From Albifimbria verrucaria (lineage: Eukaryota; Ascomycota; Sordariomycetes; Hypocreales; Stachybotryaceae), in assembly GCA_020081605.1 (NCBI GenBank), contig JAHREC010000030.1, forward strand, positions 1,364,001 through 1,428,000: DNA of 64,000 nucleotides, written 5' to 3'. Numbering within the stretch: position 1 is the stretch's first letter; each line of letters starts with the position of its first letter. Below the pieces are notes generated by a model that was not told the origin of the DNA, searched no databases, and saw only the letters and a list, made by a program, of their open reading frames with translations. The translations under genes were made by a program, and so were the position numbers. This document shows, piece by piece, positions 1 to 11,659 of the stretch.

Positions 1-514
1 CAGGATCGAAGTACCTAAAAATGATTATCTCTACACATCACTTTTGAGAACAGTGCCTGGTGAGATTTAGCGTGTAAAGCTAGCGACCAGTATCTGGCAT
101 CGGCCTTGCATTTCACCCCACGCATACGCTCGTGGTTCTAACGAATCTCTGTTAAATTTAACATCTAAGTCTAATTTATACATAGCTATCTAAAGATAAT
201 AGACTTGGCCATCGCGTGTTGGTCTTTGACGAATGCATGTGGTGCTATGTGTTGTAGCGCGTTTAAGCGCGTTTATCCCTGTCAGAAACTTGCTGAATGC
301 CACAACCAGGGCCTCCACCAAATCGAATGATCAAATCCTAGTGCCCCCATCCCTCTCGTGTATGAGAAGACTATGATGTCATACTAAGGCCTGGCGCCTT
401 GATTTGAAGATTCACTCAACAGACACCTCGAGCCTGAGACTGCTCAAAATAACATTTTCAACAATCTACTACGATTATCCAGGTTGGACTGTCATTGAAT
501 AATACCAAAAAACC
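1..514. other. Non-coding, upstream of first gene
   Basis: No open frame with protein-like composition was seen. It probably holds the promoter and 5' UTR of the gene that starts at 515. Confidence 0.5.
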
Positions 515-1959
515 ATGAGCCTCAACGTCCCCGATTTAATCAAGTCAGCTGTTCCAGAAGCGGAGGGGCGCAACGTCCAAATTCTGTCTCAGAATGGGCC
601 AAACCACCGGGATGCTGGATTTCTTTCTCAAGATTTCCTCGGTCACCGCCTCGGCTATATATCATCGCTGAGGAAGATTCTTTCGACGAACTGACTGTTG
701 CGGAATGGCGCGATGAAGGTTTCGACGTTGAATACTTCTCTATGGAAAGCTGCACTGAAGGATTTGTCAACAAGCTCAGATCCTTAAGCAAGGAGAAGAT
801 GAACCCATGTGAGAAGTTTGGCATCGTTGGTAGGTGCATGGCTAAGATTACCCGTTGTATCTAAATCTCACTGAATTAACACGATCATAGCATACGGCGA
901 CGCTGCGGCGGGATGCCTTGAACACTATCATATTCTCGACAATAATCCTGAGTTTAAACTAGGGCTTTTGATAGCTTACTATCCAACAGCGATCCCTGAC
1001 CCTAAAGGTCGCTTTCCCAATAGCATTGCCACTCTCGTGCATTTGGCTGCCGGCGAAGAAATAGGCGTTACAAAGCAGTCACAAATGGTAGGCATCCAGG
1101 GAAAGCGGCGGACAACTCGGAAGAAGATTGAGAGTGGTCTTGGGATTGGTGGCACGCTACGGCTAGCATATCCAACTTACACCTATAATGCTGAGCCTGG
1201 GTTCGCAGAACATGACATGGAAGAGTACGACCGTGTGAGCGCTGAACTGGCTTGGAGCCGCAGCCTGAGAACGGCAAGAAAGGCATTTGGAAGTGATCCC
1301 GACCTGGAGCTCGTCTTGGACGTAAACACCCAAAGTTGGTCTCCAAACCTTCCGTGTTGCTTTCCAAGGATACAGCTGACTCAAGACTTAGATAAATTCT
1401 TTACTCGCAATCCAGGTCAAGCCCTCTCAGCATACACAACACATAAAATACCCCACGTCACAAATATTCCAACATTGACTGGTGGTATTGGAGCGGCAGA
1501 ACTCGAACGGTTTTACTCGGATTTCTTCGTGAATCCACCGTCGACAAAGCTGACCCTGCTCTCGCGAACTATTGGAGCCGACCGTATAGTGGATGAACTC
1601 CATATTCAGTTCAAGCACACACAAGAGATCCCATGGATGCTCCCCGGAGTTCCAGCTACAGGCAAAAAGTAGAAATACTTATGGTAAGTATCGTGGTACT
1701 ACGGGGAGGGAAACTATACCATGAACATGTTTACTGGGACCAGGCCAGCGTGCTTCTACAGATTGGTTTGCTGGATCCAAAGTTAGTGCCAGATGCAGCT
1801 AAAGAGCTGGGAGTGAAGAAACTACCTGTTGTGGGACGCCGAGCTGCAAGAAGGGTGCTTAAAGGGTGGGATGAAATGGAAGAGGGTGAGGCTGATAACA
1901 AATTGATTCCCGGGTGGCAAACCACTGAAGGCAACAAAGGAAAGGAGACAGAACAGTAA
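515..1959 (+). CDS. Dienelactone-hydrolase-like protein fused to NTF2/SnoaL-like domain (two frame breaks)
   Basis: Fungal two-part protein. The first two thirds resemble the dienelactone hydrolase/carboxymethylenebutenolidase fold; the last third (about 1390-1850) carries the SnoaL/NTF2-like pattern seen in such fungal proteins (TGGIGAAELERFY, LPGVPATGKKVEI, YHEHVYWDQASVL). An intron at 830-890 joins GIV to AYGDAA. Two frame breaks interrupt it: at GGGG 565-568 and at AAAAA 1664-1668. Each is repaired by one missing base, and exon lengths then sum to a whole number of codons. The start at 515 gives a short natural N-terminus. Substrate unknown; a hydrolytic role is inferred from family only, and I did not identify the catalytic triad. 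Probably cytosolic, as no signal peptide is visible. Confidence 0.8.
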
Positions 1960-2806
1960 TGAGGTTTCCAATTAAAAGAGCCTCAATTTATGTTATCAGG
2001 CTGGAGTGGCAGACTATGACAAGACCGCTCAGGGTGAATGAAGGAAATGCCAGGCTTAATAACTCAAATGAGATGAGGAGTAGATAGCCCACAGGCCAGC
2101 AGCAGTGCTGAGATGAACTAATATAATATCGAAATCAAATGCACATTGATCAAAGCACCTTGAACCCCACCCTGAGAATTTGTGATTGAGAGCAAAGCTC
2201 AATGGTAGCTGTGTGACAGCTGCGTATACAGGTAGACACCCGAAATCTTGTAAAGACTATATAAGCTCAATACGTACGCATTATCAAAAGGCCCAAAGAT
2301 TTCGCCAGCACGGAAGTTATGCTGGCTTTAAAATAAAACAAAAGTATGTTGTTGGGGCCGAATACCTCAGCCTACTCACACAACTGCTACGTTCGTAGCA
2401 CAATAGGTTCAAGGTCAAATATTCAGACTTAAATATCGAAGAGAAGTTATTGATTGATTCAAGGAACGTAAAGCCAGTGCTCTTTTTAAAAATCGAATGG
2501 TCTCTGGGCTGATTAATTCTCCAGGGTAAGTACAAAGCGACAACAAGGTTGGTCTTTCCATTCCCTACACATTATGGATTTCCTGAAGCGCAGTTGTATA
2601 CTTGCAGCTGGGAAGTCAAGCTATCTTTCTAGTCGTGATACATCTGGGATAATTGACTATCAAGGGTACAAGAAATAATGCCCGGCTAGCAGTATCCAAA
2701 TACCAATGACGAGATACTACGAATTATGAAACTTGGGACGAGACATGATACCGACATTGATATGAAGTATCCTCAGTAAATTTGTTGAAAGGATAATTGA
2801 AGACTA
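1960..2806. other. Non-coding spacer
   Basis: This is the 3' flank of two convergent genes. Only short frames without recognisable composition are present. Confidence 0.5.
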
Positions 2807-4267
2807 TCAAATACATATGAGGCCTTCGATCAAACCATGCAAAGCTGGATCTTGAGGCAAGTCTTGAGTTATTTGTCGAATGGCTTTGGTTCCAAGATCT
2901 TTCAGATACCAACAATAGGAACCAGCCCGGTTTAGCAACACAGACCAATGAGCTAAAACCACAAGAGCAGCTGGGCTGTTCTGTACCACCAACTCCCAAA
3001 AATGATCAGATAACCGATGAAGCCATGATTCCATTCCTAGCCAGACGGTATCTTTATCGTCAGATGAATAGCTCAGGAGCGAACACTGAAGCAGCGTCTG
3101 GATTGCGGTGAGCGTCGCCACTACGTCCGCCAGATGGTCGGGTCTCCCAAACACTTCGGCCAGGCGAAAGGGCAACCTGCGAAGATGATCAACGAGTACT
3201 GAAGGCCTCGTTTCATTGATACTGCTGTTTGAATCTTGAGATGCAGGAGCTTCAATGTCCAACTTGTTATCTGTATCAGGCGATAGCTCAAGGCGCAGAG
3301 CAAATGAACAATCGACGCAGCCTTTAATGGTTCTCATTAACAAGTGCAAACTAAAAGGTTTCAGTGCGAAAAAATCCTCTCGGTTTCAATAGCTTGGATC
3401 TGCGGAAGCCAGTGATAACATCGTAAGAGACAGACCAACTGCGCCCCAACTTGGGCTCCTTCGATGTTCTCAGTTGTACCCAAGTTAGTATTGGTTGAAG
3501 CATGCTCCCATCCCGCCAAAAAGGTAGCATAATATGCCAATGACATGTCCCGGTGTTCTTTTGGAGAGACATTTCGCCTGAGAGGAACGCCATATGGTTT
3601 GCAGATAGTGATAAGAGTCCAAACATGACCCAAGGCAAATCGAGAGCCCGCGTTACAACATTTGCTCCCCAATGATTGGCAGAGGAAGATTTCTGTTTGG
3701 GGAGACTAGCGGCTGTTTCATTTGAATAGTGATGGAAGTATTTCAAAACTTTCAAATCTAGTTCTAAATGCTTGAACCCTTGAGAACGCCAAGGTGTATC
3801 GTGAACGAAAGACCTCACCGGGTCAGCTCTGGTCACGGCGACTTCAAAATACTTTAATTTGGTCCCTTTGAAGAAAGTTTGGATTGATGCAGGCCTTGAG
3901 AAGTTCTCTGGAGGATTGACAGTTTCGTGAATCTCGCTCCAATGTCGCTTCATTCGCTTGAGGCTCCCAAACAAGCTCTCACATCTCGGAGCGTTGCATT
4001 TATAGCCAGGTATCACCTGCAACCCTCTATAGGCGAGATCCCGGCCGAAGGGCTCTGCACATCTTCGGGCTCAAGAAGTGCACACTTTGAGATGGAACTT
4101 AGAAGGCGCTGTCTTTCTCCCCGATAGATCTTGTGTTTGAGCAAGTGACTCTCCACTGCACTCTTCTGAATTGCATACTGGCACTCTCGGCAGATAAGCA
4201 CGCAGTGTTCAGGGTCGTATTTGAGCCATTTGGTGTTGCTCAATGTATTATCGATATTGTGGCTCAT
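2807..4267 (-). CDS. C2H2-type fungal regulator (OrsD/DUF3505-like), three frame breaks
   Basis: The N-terminus has a C2H2-like element (CVLICRECQ...ESHLLKHK) followed by a second finger (YKCNAPRCESLF...KRHWSEIH), the pattern of DUF3505/OrsD-type proteins. The remainder resembles the helical domain of fungal transcription factors, ending with VVLAHWSVLLNRAGSYCWYL and a short tail. This suggests a nuclear DNA-binding regulator. It is broken at about 4020-4026, at TTTT 3559-3562 and at AAAAAA 3369-3374 (plus-strand coordinates). Three single missing bases restore one frame of about 487 codons. It lies head to head with the MDR oxidoreductase at 4716, sharing a 448-base promoter region, so it could regulate that gene (inference). 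Confidence 0.75.
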
Positions 4268-4715
4268 TTTACGGAGCGAGTATCAGGGCTCTCATACCTG
4301 TCAGGGGCATGTCAGAATGTAATAATAAGCTAACTGACCACCTACCTTACTCTTGGACTGGGGCTGGAACGGCATATGGGATTCTCTGATGCCCCACTTC
4401 CATCTTATGAATCACATGACATGCATTCGACAACCATAGCAGAACATGACATGGGATTCCTGTGCTTCCACGAGGCCCTTGGCAATGCTTACAGAACGAC
4501 ATACCTTTACACGTTAATGATATCCAATCATGTTGGGGGCTCCTTCTCTTTCAAGATTGGAGGGAATGTACAGACCAGGGGACAAGTTGTATATATACCA
4601 CCAGATTCCCGGTTGCTTAGATGCTATTCACTCTGCATCAATCAACACATTCACAGATAACTACTCATTCAAAATCATTCAAAATCATTCAAAATCTACT
4701 ACCCCTCAAGAAACC
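4268..4715. promoter_or_regulatory. Divergent promoter region
   Basis: It separates the regulator (minus strand) from the MDR oxidoreductase (plus strand). A TATATATA-like box lies near 4589-4597, about 120 bases before the ATG at 4716. Three tandem copies of an ATTCAAAATC-like decamer sit in the presumed 5' UTR at about 4668-4697. Confidence 0.55.
4668..4697 (+). repeat. Tandem decamer repeat in 5' UTR
   Basis: ATTCAAAATC occurs three times in direct tandem immediately upstream of the start codon of the MDR oxidoreductase. Its function is unknown and it may simply be replication slippage. Confidence 0.8.
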
Positions 4716-5823
4716 ATGGCGACAAACAAGGCTGCGTGGCTCCATCAGGCTGGCACTCCTCTCAAAGTTGGTGAAGCGGAAGTGCCTGTACCTGGAGCCG
4801 ATGAAATTGTCGTTAAGAATGCAGCCATTGCCATCAACCCCTTGATTGGCACATGAGGGACATGGGCGTATTTGTTCAGGAATGGCCAATGACCTTGGGT
4901 TGCGATGTGGCAGGAGTAGTTCATGCTGTCGGCGAGAACGCAAAGGGGCGTTTCAGTGAAGGAGACCGCGTCATTGGGTAAGGAGTGGCATTCTATCACA
5001 GTTGATATCTTTATCAAGTATACAATTGCTAACAATTATTTAGGCATTCCATCAATTTGGTCACTGGCAAGGCACGTGATGGCGCCTTTGCTCTATACAC
5101 GGCCGTTCCAGCCACCAAAGCTGCCATTCTTCCGCAGAACATCTCTTTCACCGACGGTGTCGTCGTTCCTTTCGCTCTGGAAGGTGCCGTGTGCGCTCTT
5201 TGTGTCACAGAACCTGGCTCTGCAATGCCTGGTGTGTCAACGCCAGCCCTTGGTCTGCCACAGCCGACCCTAGGCCCTGCTGCTCCGACAGGAAAGGTTT
5301 TAGTTGTCTATGGAGGCTCAGCTTCTATCGGATCTATGACTACTCAAGTTGCAACAGCGGTCGGTATCAAAGTGATTGCAGTTTCCAGCAAACACAACTT
5401 CGACCTTTGCAAAAGCAGTGGAGCTGCGGAAGTTTATGACTATCATGAGCCTAACTTCATTGATAGCATAGTCCAAGCTGTCTTGGCATCAGGCCAAGAA
5501 TTCATTGGCATCTTCGACGCTGTATCCGAAGCTGAAACTTACGCTCATGATCTTGATATCCTCGGCAAACTCGGTGGTGGTCACCTCGCCTGCGTACACC
5601 CCCACCCCTAGCGTCCCTGAGAATGTCAAGGCTGGCATGATCTTCGCAGTGAACGATATTGCGGACAAAGTCTGGGCAGACTTTGTTTCCCAGCTTTAAG
5701 CAACGGAAGCCTTAAGTGTCTCCACGACCCACAGTTGTGGGCAAGGGGCTGGAGTATATTAACGAAGCTCTCACCAAGTCCAGGGCAGGCGTTAGTGGCA
5801 CCAAGTTAGTGGTTGAGCTTTAG
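4716..5823 (+). CDS. Zinc-type alcohol dehydrogenase-like / enoyl-reductase (MDR family), frame-broken
   Basis: Medium-chain dehydrogenase/reductase resembling fungal stand-alone enoyl reductases and quinone-reductase-like oxidoreductases. The N-terminal GroES-like part reads AAWLHQAG...AINPL and TLGCDVAGVV; the NADP-binding Rossmann motif is VLVVYGGSASIGSMTTQ; the end is VVGKGLEYINEAL...LVVEL. An intron at 4978-5043 splits a glycine codon. Frame breaks at about 4844, in the C runs 5599-5608, at CCC 5689-5691 and at about 5722 total five missing bases. The repaired length is about 348 codons, the usual family size. Likely cytosolic NAD(P)H-dependent reduction; substrate unknown. Zinc ligands were not evident. 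Confidence 0.85.
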
Positions 5824-6510
5824 AAGTAGGGGTTTATATCTTGAATTCACTGTCTGGGACGTTTCTCGATATTGAGGGCTCTGTTGATTCCTTTAGACCT
5901 TCCATAGAACAAGTATTTATCCAGGTTGTACTGAAAAGTCTTGAATCTTGCAAGTGGCAACTTTGTTATCCACATCTTCCAGAAATTACGTCAACTCATA
6001 GCCATGATCTTTGAATCTGCTATATCGCCTGGTATTCTGTTTATTCGGAGCACTGTTCAATGGGTTTGTCCCCATTCGTGACTCATGTGACTCCACTAGA
6101 ATAGCATATTTCTGCCCATCTTTGCCTCTGATGCCAACAATTAGCAAGCAATCACGGGGAAAAATGGAGAGCGATGTCGGCATCAAATTAGCTCGGTACC
6201 ACAAAAATTTCCCTGATCCAAGCATATTGCCGATAAACTATTAGTCACTAGCGCTATGATTGACACGAGCAAGAAATCTTTTGCCTTTGATGAAGTTTAG
6301 ATTTTCTCTAGACCGAAAATAGATTCTTGGTAGATCAATTTTTCTGTCTTCCATATTCTTCAGTCTGTTCTTCATTGTCAGGCGTTCTGGGTTTGTGTAA
6401 CGACGAGGTTCGATTTCCAGCGGAGCAAAACACGTTGAAGTTGTTTTACGTCATAACAGCGATTCCTTTGGTTCAACAACAAGCCAGAGCGAGCCATAAA
6501 ATCTCTGTGT
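5824..6510. other. Non-coding, permease promoter
   Basis: Overlapping short frames on both strands at about 5990-6240 look like chance. The region ends at the permease start. Confidence 0.45.
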
Positions 6511-7968
6511 ATGGCAGAAGCGAAAATGACAGATACCACTTACGGTGAGAAGCGTGGCGGTCGGGATGATCCAGATGCCATCCTGCCATCACATCCGGAG
6601 ACCATGATGGGCGAGTGTTCAGATGTCGAAAAGCGCAAGGCCCAGGATGGCGTTGCCAAATTCTCCCGTCTGGGGTGGAAGCGCCTCACAATTCTACTCA
6701 TGATTACCGCTATTGCCCTTGGCACCCTATCTCTTCCAGCTGCCTTTGCGTCACTAGGTATGGTAGTTGGCGTGCTTGTGACAGTCGTGGCTGGACTGAT
6801 AGCTGTCTATACGGGCCTGGTCGTCGGCGAGGTCAAGATACAGTATCCGGAAGTTCACCACTTTTCCGACGCTGGAAGGCTTCTGTTTGGAAGAGTTGGC
6901 TACGAGGTGTTCACAGTCATGCTGGTCCTACAGCTGCTTTTCTTGGTTGGCTCGCATTGCCTCACCGGGACCACCGCCTTGCTCACCATCATCGACAAGG
7001 ATATCTGTAGTGTTTGGATGGGGCTCGCATCTGCAGCTATCTTGCTTGTCGTCTCCATTCCTCCGAGTTTCGCCGAAATCGCTGTCCTGGGTTACATTGA
7101 TTTCGCCTCCATCTTGATCACCATCGGTATCACAATTATCGCAACGGGCATACATAACGGCGATGCCGCACCGAGTGAAGCTGCCAAATGGTCTGTTTGG
7201 CCAAGGGAAGGCATCACAGTTGTTGAGGCCTTTATCGCTGTGCTCAACATCATCTTCGCCTACAGTTTCACGCTCTGCCAGTTTTCTTTCATGGACGAGA
7301 TGCACACACCAAAAGACTTCAAAAAGTCCATCTGGCTCTTGGGAACAGTCCAGGTAACGCTCTATACCTTGACAGGCGCTTTGATATATGCCTTTGTCGG
7401 CGAGGATGTCAAGTCTCCAGCGTTACTTTCAGCAGGCAAGACAGTCAGCCGGGTAGCCTTTGGCGTCGCCATTCCCGTTATTTTCATCAGCGGGACAATT
7501 TTGGTTGTTACTGCTGGGCGCATGATCCATGGTCGCATCTATGCGGATACAGTCACCCAATACGTTAATACGCAGAAGGGCTGGATCACTTGGCTTATGA
7601 CTATTACGATCGTCGTTGTCGCAGGATGGCTTATTGCCGAAGTTATACCCATCTTCAATGACCTTGTGGCCTTGATTTCGAGTCTGCTCAATTCAGGATT
7701 TGCTTTGTACTTTCCAGCCATGTTCTGGTTCCGACTTCTGAAGAAGGGCAGTTGGAGAAGCTCCAGGAATATATTCCATGCAATCTGCAATGCTTTGATC
7801 ATGGCTGCAGGCTTCTTTCTCCTTGTTGGAGGCACATATGCTGTGATTAGCAATATTGTAAGTCGTGCGATATTACAACCCCTTCTTCCAACACTTACAT
7901 GAGCTGACTTGACGTACTAGGTTGATTCATATCAAGGCGGAGGAACCAAAACGCCCTTCACATGCTAA
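6511..7968 (+). CDS. Amino-acid permease (MTR-like, AAAP/APC superfamily)
   Basis: Intact 464-residue polytopic membrane protein. After a hydrophilic cytosolic N-terminus of about 55 residues comes WKRLTILLMITAIALGTLSLP, the usual first transmembrane helix of fungal neutral/aromatic amino-acid permeases, followed by about ten further hydrophobic segments. A conserved loop with FMDEMHTPKDFKKSIW lies mid-protein. An intron at 7858-7920 precedes a short last exon ending in a Thr-Pro-Phe-Thr-Cys tail, as in homologues. The start at 6511 is used; a second in-frame Met at 6529 is possible. Role: plasma-membrane proton-coupled uptake of neutral amino acids (from the family). It is one of the few genes here without a frame break. 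Confidence 0.92.
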
Positions 7969-9056
7969 TGCGACAGTTATGGCAACAAGAAACTCAATAA
8001 AATTGTACTTTTATTTTGAAGCGCTGTTATATGAAGATTTTGAGACGCCATTACACCGGGTATACTACCAGCTTGTGCCCGGTATAAGCATGAGGCTTGT
8101 CTTGTCGACTATAGACTCTACTTCGAATCAGGACAGCTATGCTTGGAAACATGTCTCGGCCATTGACCAGTCATCAGAGTCAAATTCCTCCAGCCAACTC
8201 ATGGCCTTGTTCGAGAAGACTTCCATCATCCCTTTAGTTATCTAGACGGCAGAAGCGATTCAGTGAGACAGCACGCAGGAATGGTGGTTGCAGGGCGGTG
8301 ACAGGGTTCCAAATAGAGAGACCAAGGAAACAATGTCTTTTAAATAGCACAATATGTCTCACCCAAGACTCCTCAAAATTTTGTATTTTATCAGCGAGTT
8401 GGGCCAGATGCCTTAGGAAACCTAGCTCTCAGGTGGAAATCACCGGATGGCACGCTTGGCTGTCAGTATCAAGGATCCTGATTGATTATTCAATAAGTAG
8501 CATCACAGCAGGCAATTCTGAGTTGAAAACATCCACTGAGCTCTTGCATTGTCTAGGCTCTGTTGTATGTCTTACATCTGTCAAACCGAGGGGCTTTGCG
8601 CCACAATGTGGCATCTTGATCGGTTTGGTGAAATCAAAAGTGCGTGAGGGTCAGCGGGGAGTGAAAGCTTCAAGTGGGTCTTCAGATACCACAGCTACAT
8701 AATACTGGCTGGTTGTGAGATAGTCTCAGTCATTGGCTGCATGCTATTTGACACACTGGCAGGACCATGTTTGTTATTGGACACGACCAAGGCACTTTCG
8801 GCTTTAGCGGCTTGATGTCTGACAGTCAAGCCTGACGGTGAGCAATCTGCACTCGCGTCAGCCCTTTCCCCACCGCCCTCTGTCAGATATTTTATGGGTA
8901 CAAAGCGCAGACCTTACTGAGACTAAGCCAAGACTCCCGCCTTTCTCCAGAGATTCACAACGGAATAGACGAGGCGGTTTCTCTTCCGGGGCTCTAATTT
9001 CAGCATTCAATAACCGCTCAGAGAGAGTAATTCGAAAATTTCCAATATTGACCCCC
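7969..9056. other. Non-coding spacer
   Basis: Two frames of 107 and 134 codons (7922-8245 and 8298-8702) have no recognisable composition and are treated as chance. The rest is presumably promoter of the cupin gene. Confidence 0.45.
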
Positions 9057-9512
9057 ATGGCGAAATCACGATCCGCGCAGGACGTCATCAAGACGTTAAA
9101 TCTTAGCCCTCATCCAGAGAAAGGATACTATATTGAAACTTTTCGGGACCCTCGGCTACGAGTGATGGACGACCTGTCAGCACCCTCATCTACTATTTGT
9201 TGGAAGGGGAGTCGGGGCTCTCGCACTGGCACCGTGTCCTTGATGCCGTCGAAGTTTGGCACTACTACGCGGGCGCACCTCTGAGACTCTCCCTTTCTTA
9301 CGATAACGGGGAGCCGGTGAGACACGCGGTGCTGGGAAGCGACATTTGGAATGGAGAAAAGCCACAAATAATTGTACAGAGGGGAGTGGCAGCACGCCCA
9401 GAGCCTAGGTGACTGGACTTTAGTTGGTTGCACTGTGGCCCCTGGCTTCACTATGGACCGTTTCGAAATGGCAAAGGAAGGGTGGGAACCAAAAGGGTCG
9501 GAAGGCAATTAG
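9057..9512 (+). CDS. Cupin_5 (DUF985) protein, first copy
   Basis: Small single-domain cupin of about 151 residues. It opens with a helix and LSPHPEKGYYIETFRDP, then ESGLSHWHRVLDAVEVWHYY (metal-site-like histidines on the cupin barrel), LGSDIWNGEKPQIIV and VAPGFTMDRFEMA, all in DUF985 order. Frame breaks lie at about 9164 (one base missing) and 9386-9388 (two missing or one extra); with these, the exon is a whole number of codons. No intron. The function of DUF985 proteins is poorly known; some are thought to be sugar- or epimerase-related. A paralogue lies 1.6 kb away on the opposite strand (11066-11659). Confidence 0.85.
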
Positions 9513-9769
9513 GGCAGTTTTTCATAAGTAGGTAGTAAGCTGTCAGCAGTGAAACGTGTGGAACAAGAACACGACCACACAGCCATGCACCACACAGCAG
9601 TTTATGAAAGAAAAGTCTGTTTGCATAATGTTTCTCATAGAGCCGCTGTCTTATATAACAGTACCGTTGCCTAAGGTGTTCCCAACGATACGTCCCTTCT
9701 AGGCTTCGTCCCCAAAAGTATTCCACTCAACCACATATCCTGCTATGATTCATAGCCATAGTTGCCAGC

Positions 9770-10909
9770 ATGGATGACATCCATAAGGATCTCCCGATGT
9801 CCATGACAATCGCAGCATTCATCGGCATCTCCTGGTATATCGGAATTGAGATAAATGTGTCTCTCTTCATGCTGTTTCAAAGGCAACGAGGCCTTTATTT
9901 CTGGTCATGCGCCCTCTGCTCCTGGGGGTTATCTTGCAACCGCTTTTCATTATTCTAGCCGATTTTCGCATATGGACTGACCTAGTTGGCTCCATAACCA
10001 TGATTTATTTGACCTGGTTTATTTTAGTGATACCGCATAGCTGGGTTCTCTATTCAAGATTGTACTTGATTGTCCAAGACCAGAAATTGCTTAGACGTTT
10101 ACGGTACATATTGATGTTCAATTCAGTTGTCTTTTCGGTGCCGACAGTGATCATAGGGATAATTGCTGTGAGTCCTACCGAACGCTATGATAGCATGAGT
10201 CTCACTAACGAGTTTCCATGTAGCAAGCAACGGACATCAACTTGGATTTGCGAGACCGGAATATTATATGGGATCGCGTCCAACTAACTGCGTTCTTTGT
10301 GCAAGAGACAATTCTCAGCGTCCTATACATATATGAGACGCGTAAGCATGTGAATATTAGCTCACAACTCACCTTGTTCTCCAATTCCCGTTCTGTGGAA
10401 AAGGGCAAGAGTCGTGTGCTGCGGAACCTGATCAACGCCAATCTACTAGTCATTGTCCTCGATATCGCCCTCCTTGGAATACAATATGGTGGAAATCGCC
10501 TTTTCTACTTACAAGGTGCTTTCAAACCTTGTGTCTATGGGATCAAACTCAAGGTTGAGTTTCTGGTTCTGAATCAGTTGATCGAGAGCATAAAGTCACG
10601 AGCAGCTGCTACCTCCTACAGGAGCAATAACAATGTAGCTAGCGGGGACCATGTTGTATCGTCAAACTTATCCAGAGCCAGGGATTATCATCCGATCCTA
10701 TCAGAATTAAGATGAGTGGCCATATTTCTGTTGACCAGATTGGCCTAGAGTCTATGAATGGTGGACTAGTTCTGGACGACGGTAGAAGCGGTGATTGCCA
10801 AAGCTCCCACTCGGAGACAGTCATACTTCGGACAGATGAAGTCACGATTGGAGCTGCAGCGGAAGAATGGAATAGGACGACTAATGAGACTTCTAACTGG
10901 CATCCCTAA
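9770..10909 (+). CDS. DUF7703-type integral membrane protein
   Basis: Seven-helix-like fungal membrane protein. Hydrophobic segments begin right after the start (TIAAFIGISWYIGIEINVSL) and continue through VILQPLFIILADF, IYLTWFILVIPHSWVLY, VVFSVPTVIIGIIA, LTAFFVQETILSVLYIYE and LINANLLVIVLDIALL. An acidic, Ser-rich cytosolic tail follows. An intron at 10168-10223 is clear. Frame breaks are at GGGGG 9924-9928 and at about 10709, both single missing bases; if the second is not an error, the protein stops at 10712-10714 instead and loses its last 65 residues. The family is widespread in fungi without an assigned function. Confidence 0.75.
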
Positions 10910-11065
10910 TAAAAATGATACAGAAGGCCCGAATTAATTTCACAAGCCGCGGTTATTGTGCATGATCAATCAGTCAGAAGTACTCAGTATCATGCATCCT
11001 GCAAATTCTTTTCCACAGTCTATTCTAATTTGAGTCGCCTGGCTCCTCTATCATTTCGAATGGGA

Positions 11066-11659
11066 TCAAACTCCCACTGGGTGCCATTTTGGAGCAGCAA
11101 GTTCGAAACCATGCTCGATAAAACCAGGAGCCACTTGGAAGGGTCAGCTACCCTCGAGATTATTGGTGGTGGGAGTTCACATACCGGTTGTTCCAACCAA
11201 TGTCCACTCTCCGTGGCTTTTGGCCTTTTGCCATTCATTTGTGGAAATGACGACTTGAGGACGTTGACCACGCAAAATATCAGGACCCAAGACCTCCTCC
11301 CTCATTGGCAGTCCATCATTCTGGGAGATATAGAGACTGAGGGGGCTCCGGCATAGTAATGCCAAACTTCTGATGCATCTACTCGATGCCACAGAGACTC
11401 GCCTGCTGAAGCTTCAAGCAAGTAATATATGGCGGTGCTGAGAGGACGATTGCCAGTAACGGCTGTATCTCGAAAAGTTTCTCTGAAATATCCCCTCTAC
11501 ATTTGGTACCAAGCCAAGTTCCTTGATGACTTGCTGTGCTGAGTAACCAAGAGCTAATGAAGAGATGTCCTGAATTTCCTTAAGTGCTTGTGTCGGAACT
11601 CCAACTGATGCTTGGATCTTTGCCAAACACAGTAGAAGAAAAAGCCCAACCATACTCAT
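11066..11659 (-). CDS. Cupin_5 (DUF985) protein, second copy, with signal peptide-like N-terminus
   Basis: Paralogue of the cupin at 9057. It begins with a hydrophobic MSMVGLFLLLCLAKIQASVG segment that looks like a signal peptide or membrane anchor, which the first copy lacks. It then follows the DUF985 order: QQVIKELGLVPN, YFRETFRDTA, STAIYYLLEA, SEVWHYYAGAPLSLYI, LGPDILRGQRPQVVI, GEWTLVGTT, VAPGFIEHGFELA. An intron at 11134-11184, absent from the first copy, splits the Val codon of VAPGF. Frame breaks are at CCCC 11492-11495 (two missing bases) and GGGGG 11341-11345 (one). Lengths then fit. Function unknown; the probable difference in location from its sister is notable. Confidence 0.8.

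Noticed and set aside
540..839. 99-codon frame on the minus strand
   Set aside because: It is antisense to the first exon of the dienelactone-hydrolase-like gene, whose sense frame is conserved.
2186..2398. 70-codon plus-strand frame
   Set aside because: No recognisable composition, no promoter or intron signals; judged chance.
5986..6244. Overlapping frames on both strands
   Set aside because: Mutually exclusive and featureless; lies in the permease promoter.
6390..6430. GGTTCGATTTCC resembling a tRNA B box
   Set aside because: No matching acceptor stem or A box could be folded around it; no tRNA gene supported anywhere in the window.
8298..8702. 134-codon plus-strand frame
   Set aside because: No motifs and atypical composition; not supported as a gene.
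9451..9726. 91-codon minus-strand frame
   Set aside because: Overlaps the conserved end of the cupin gene on the other strand.
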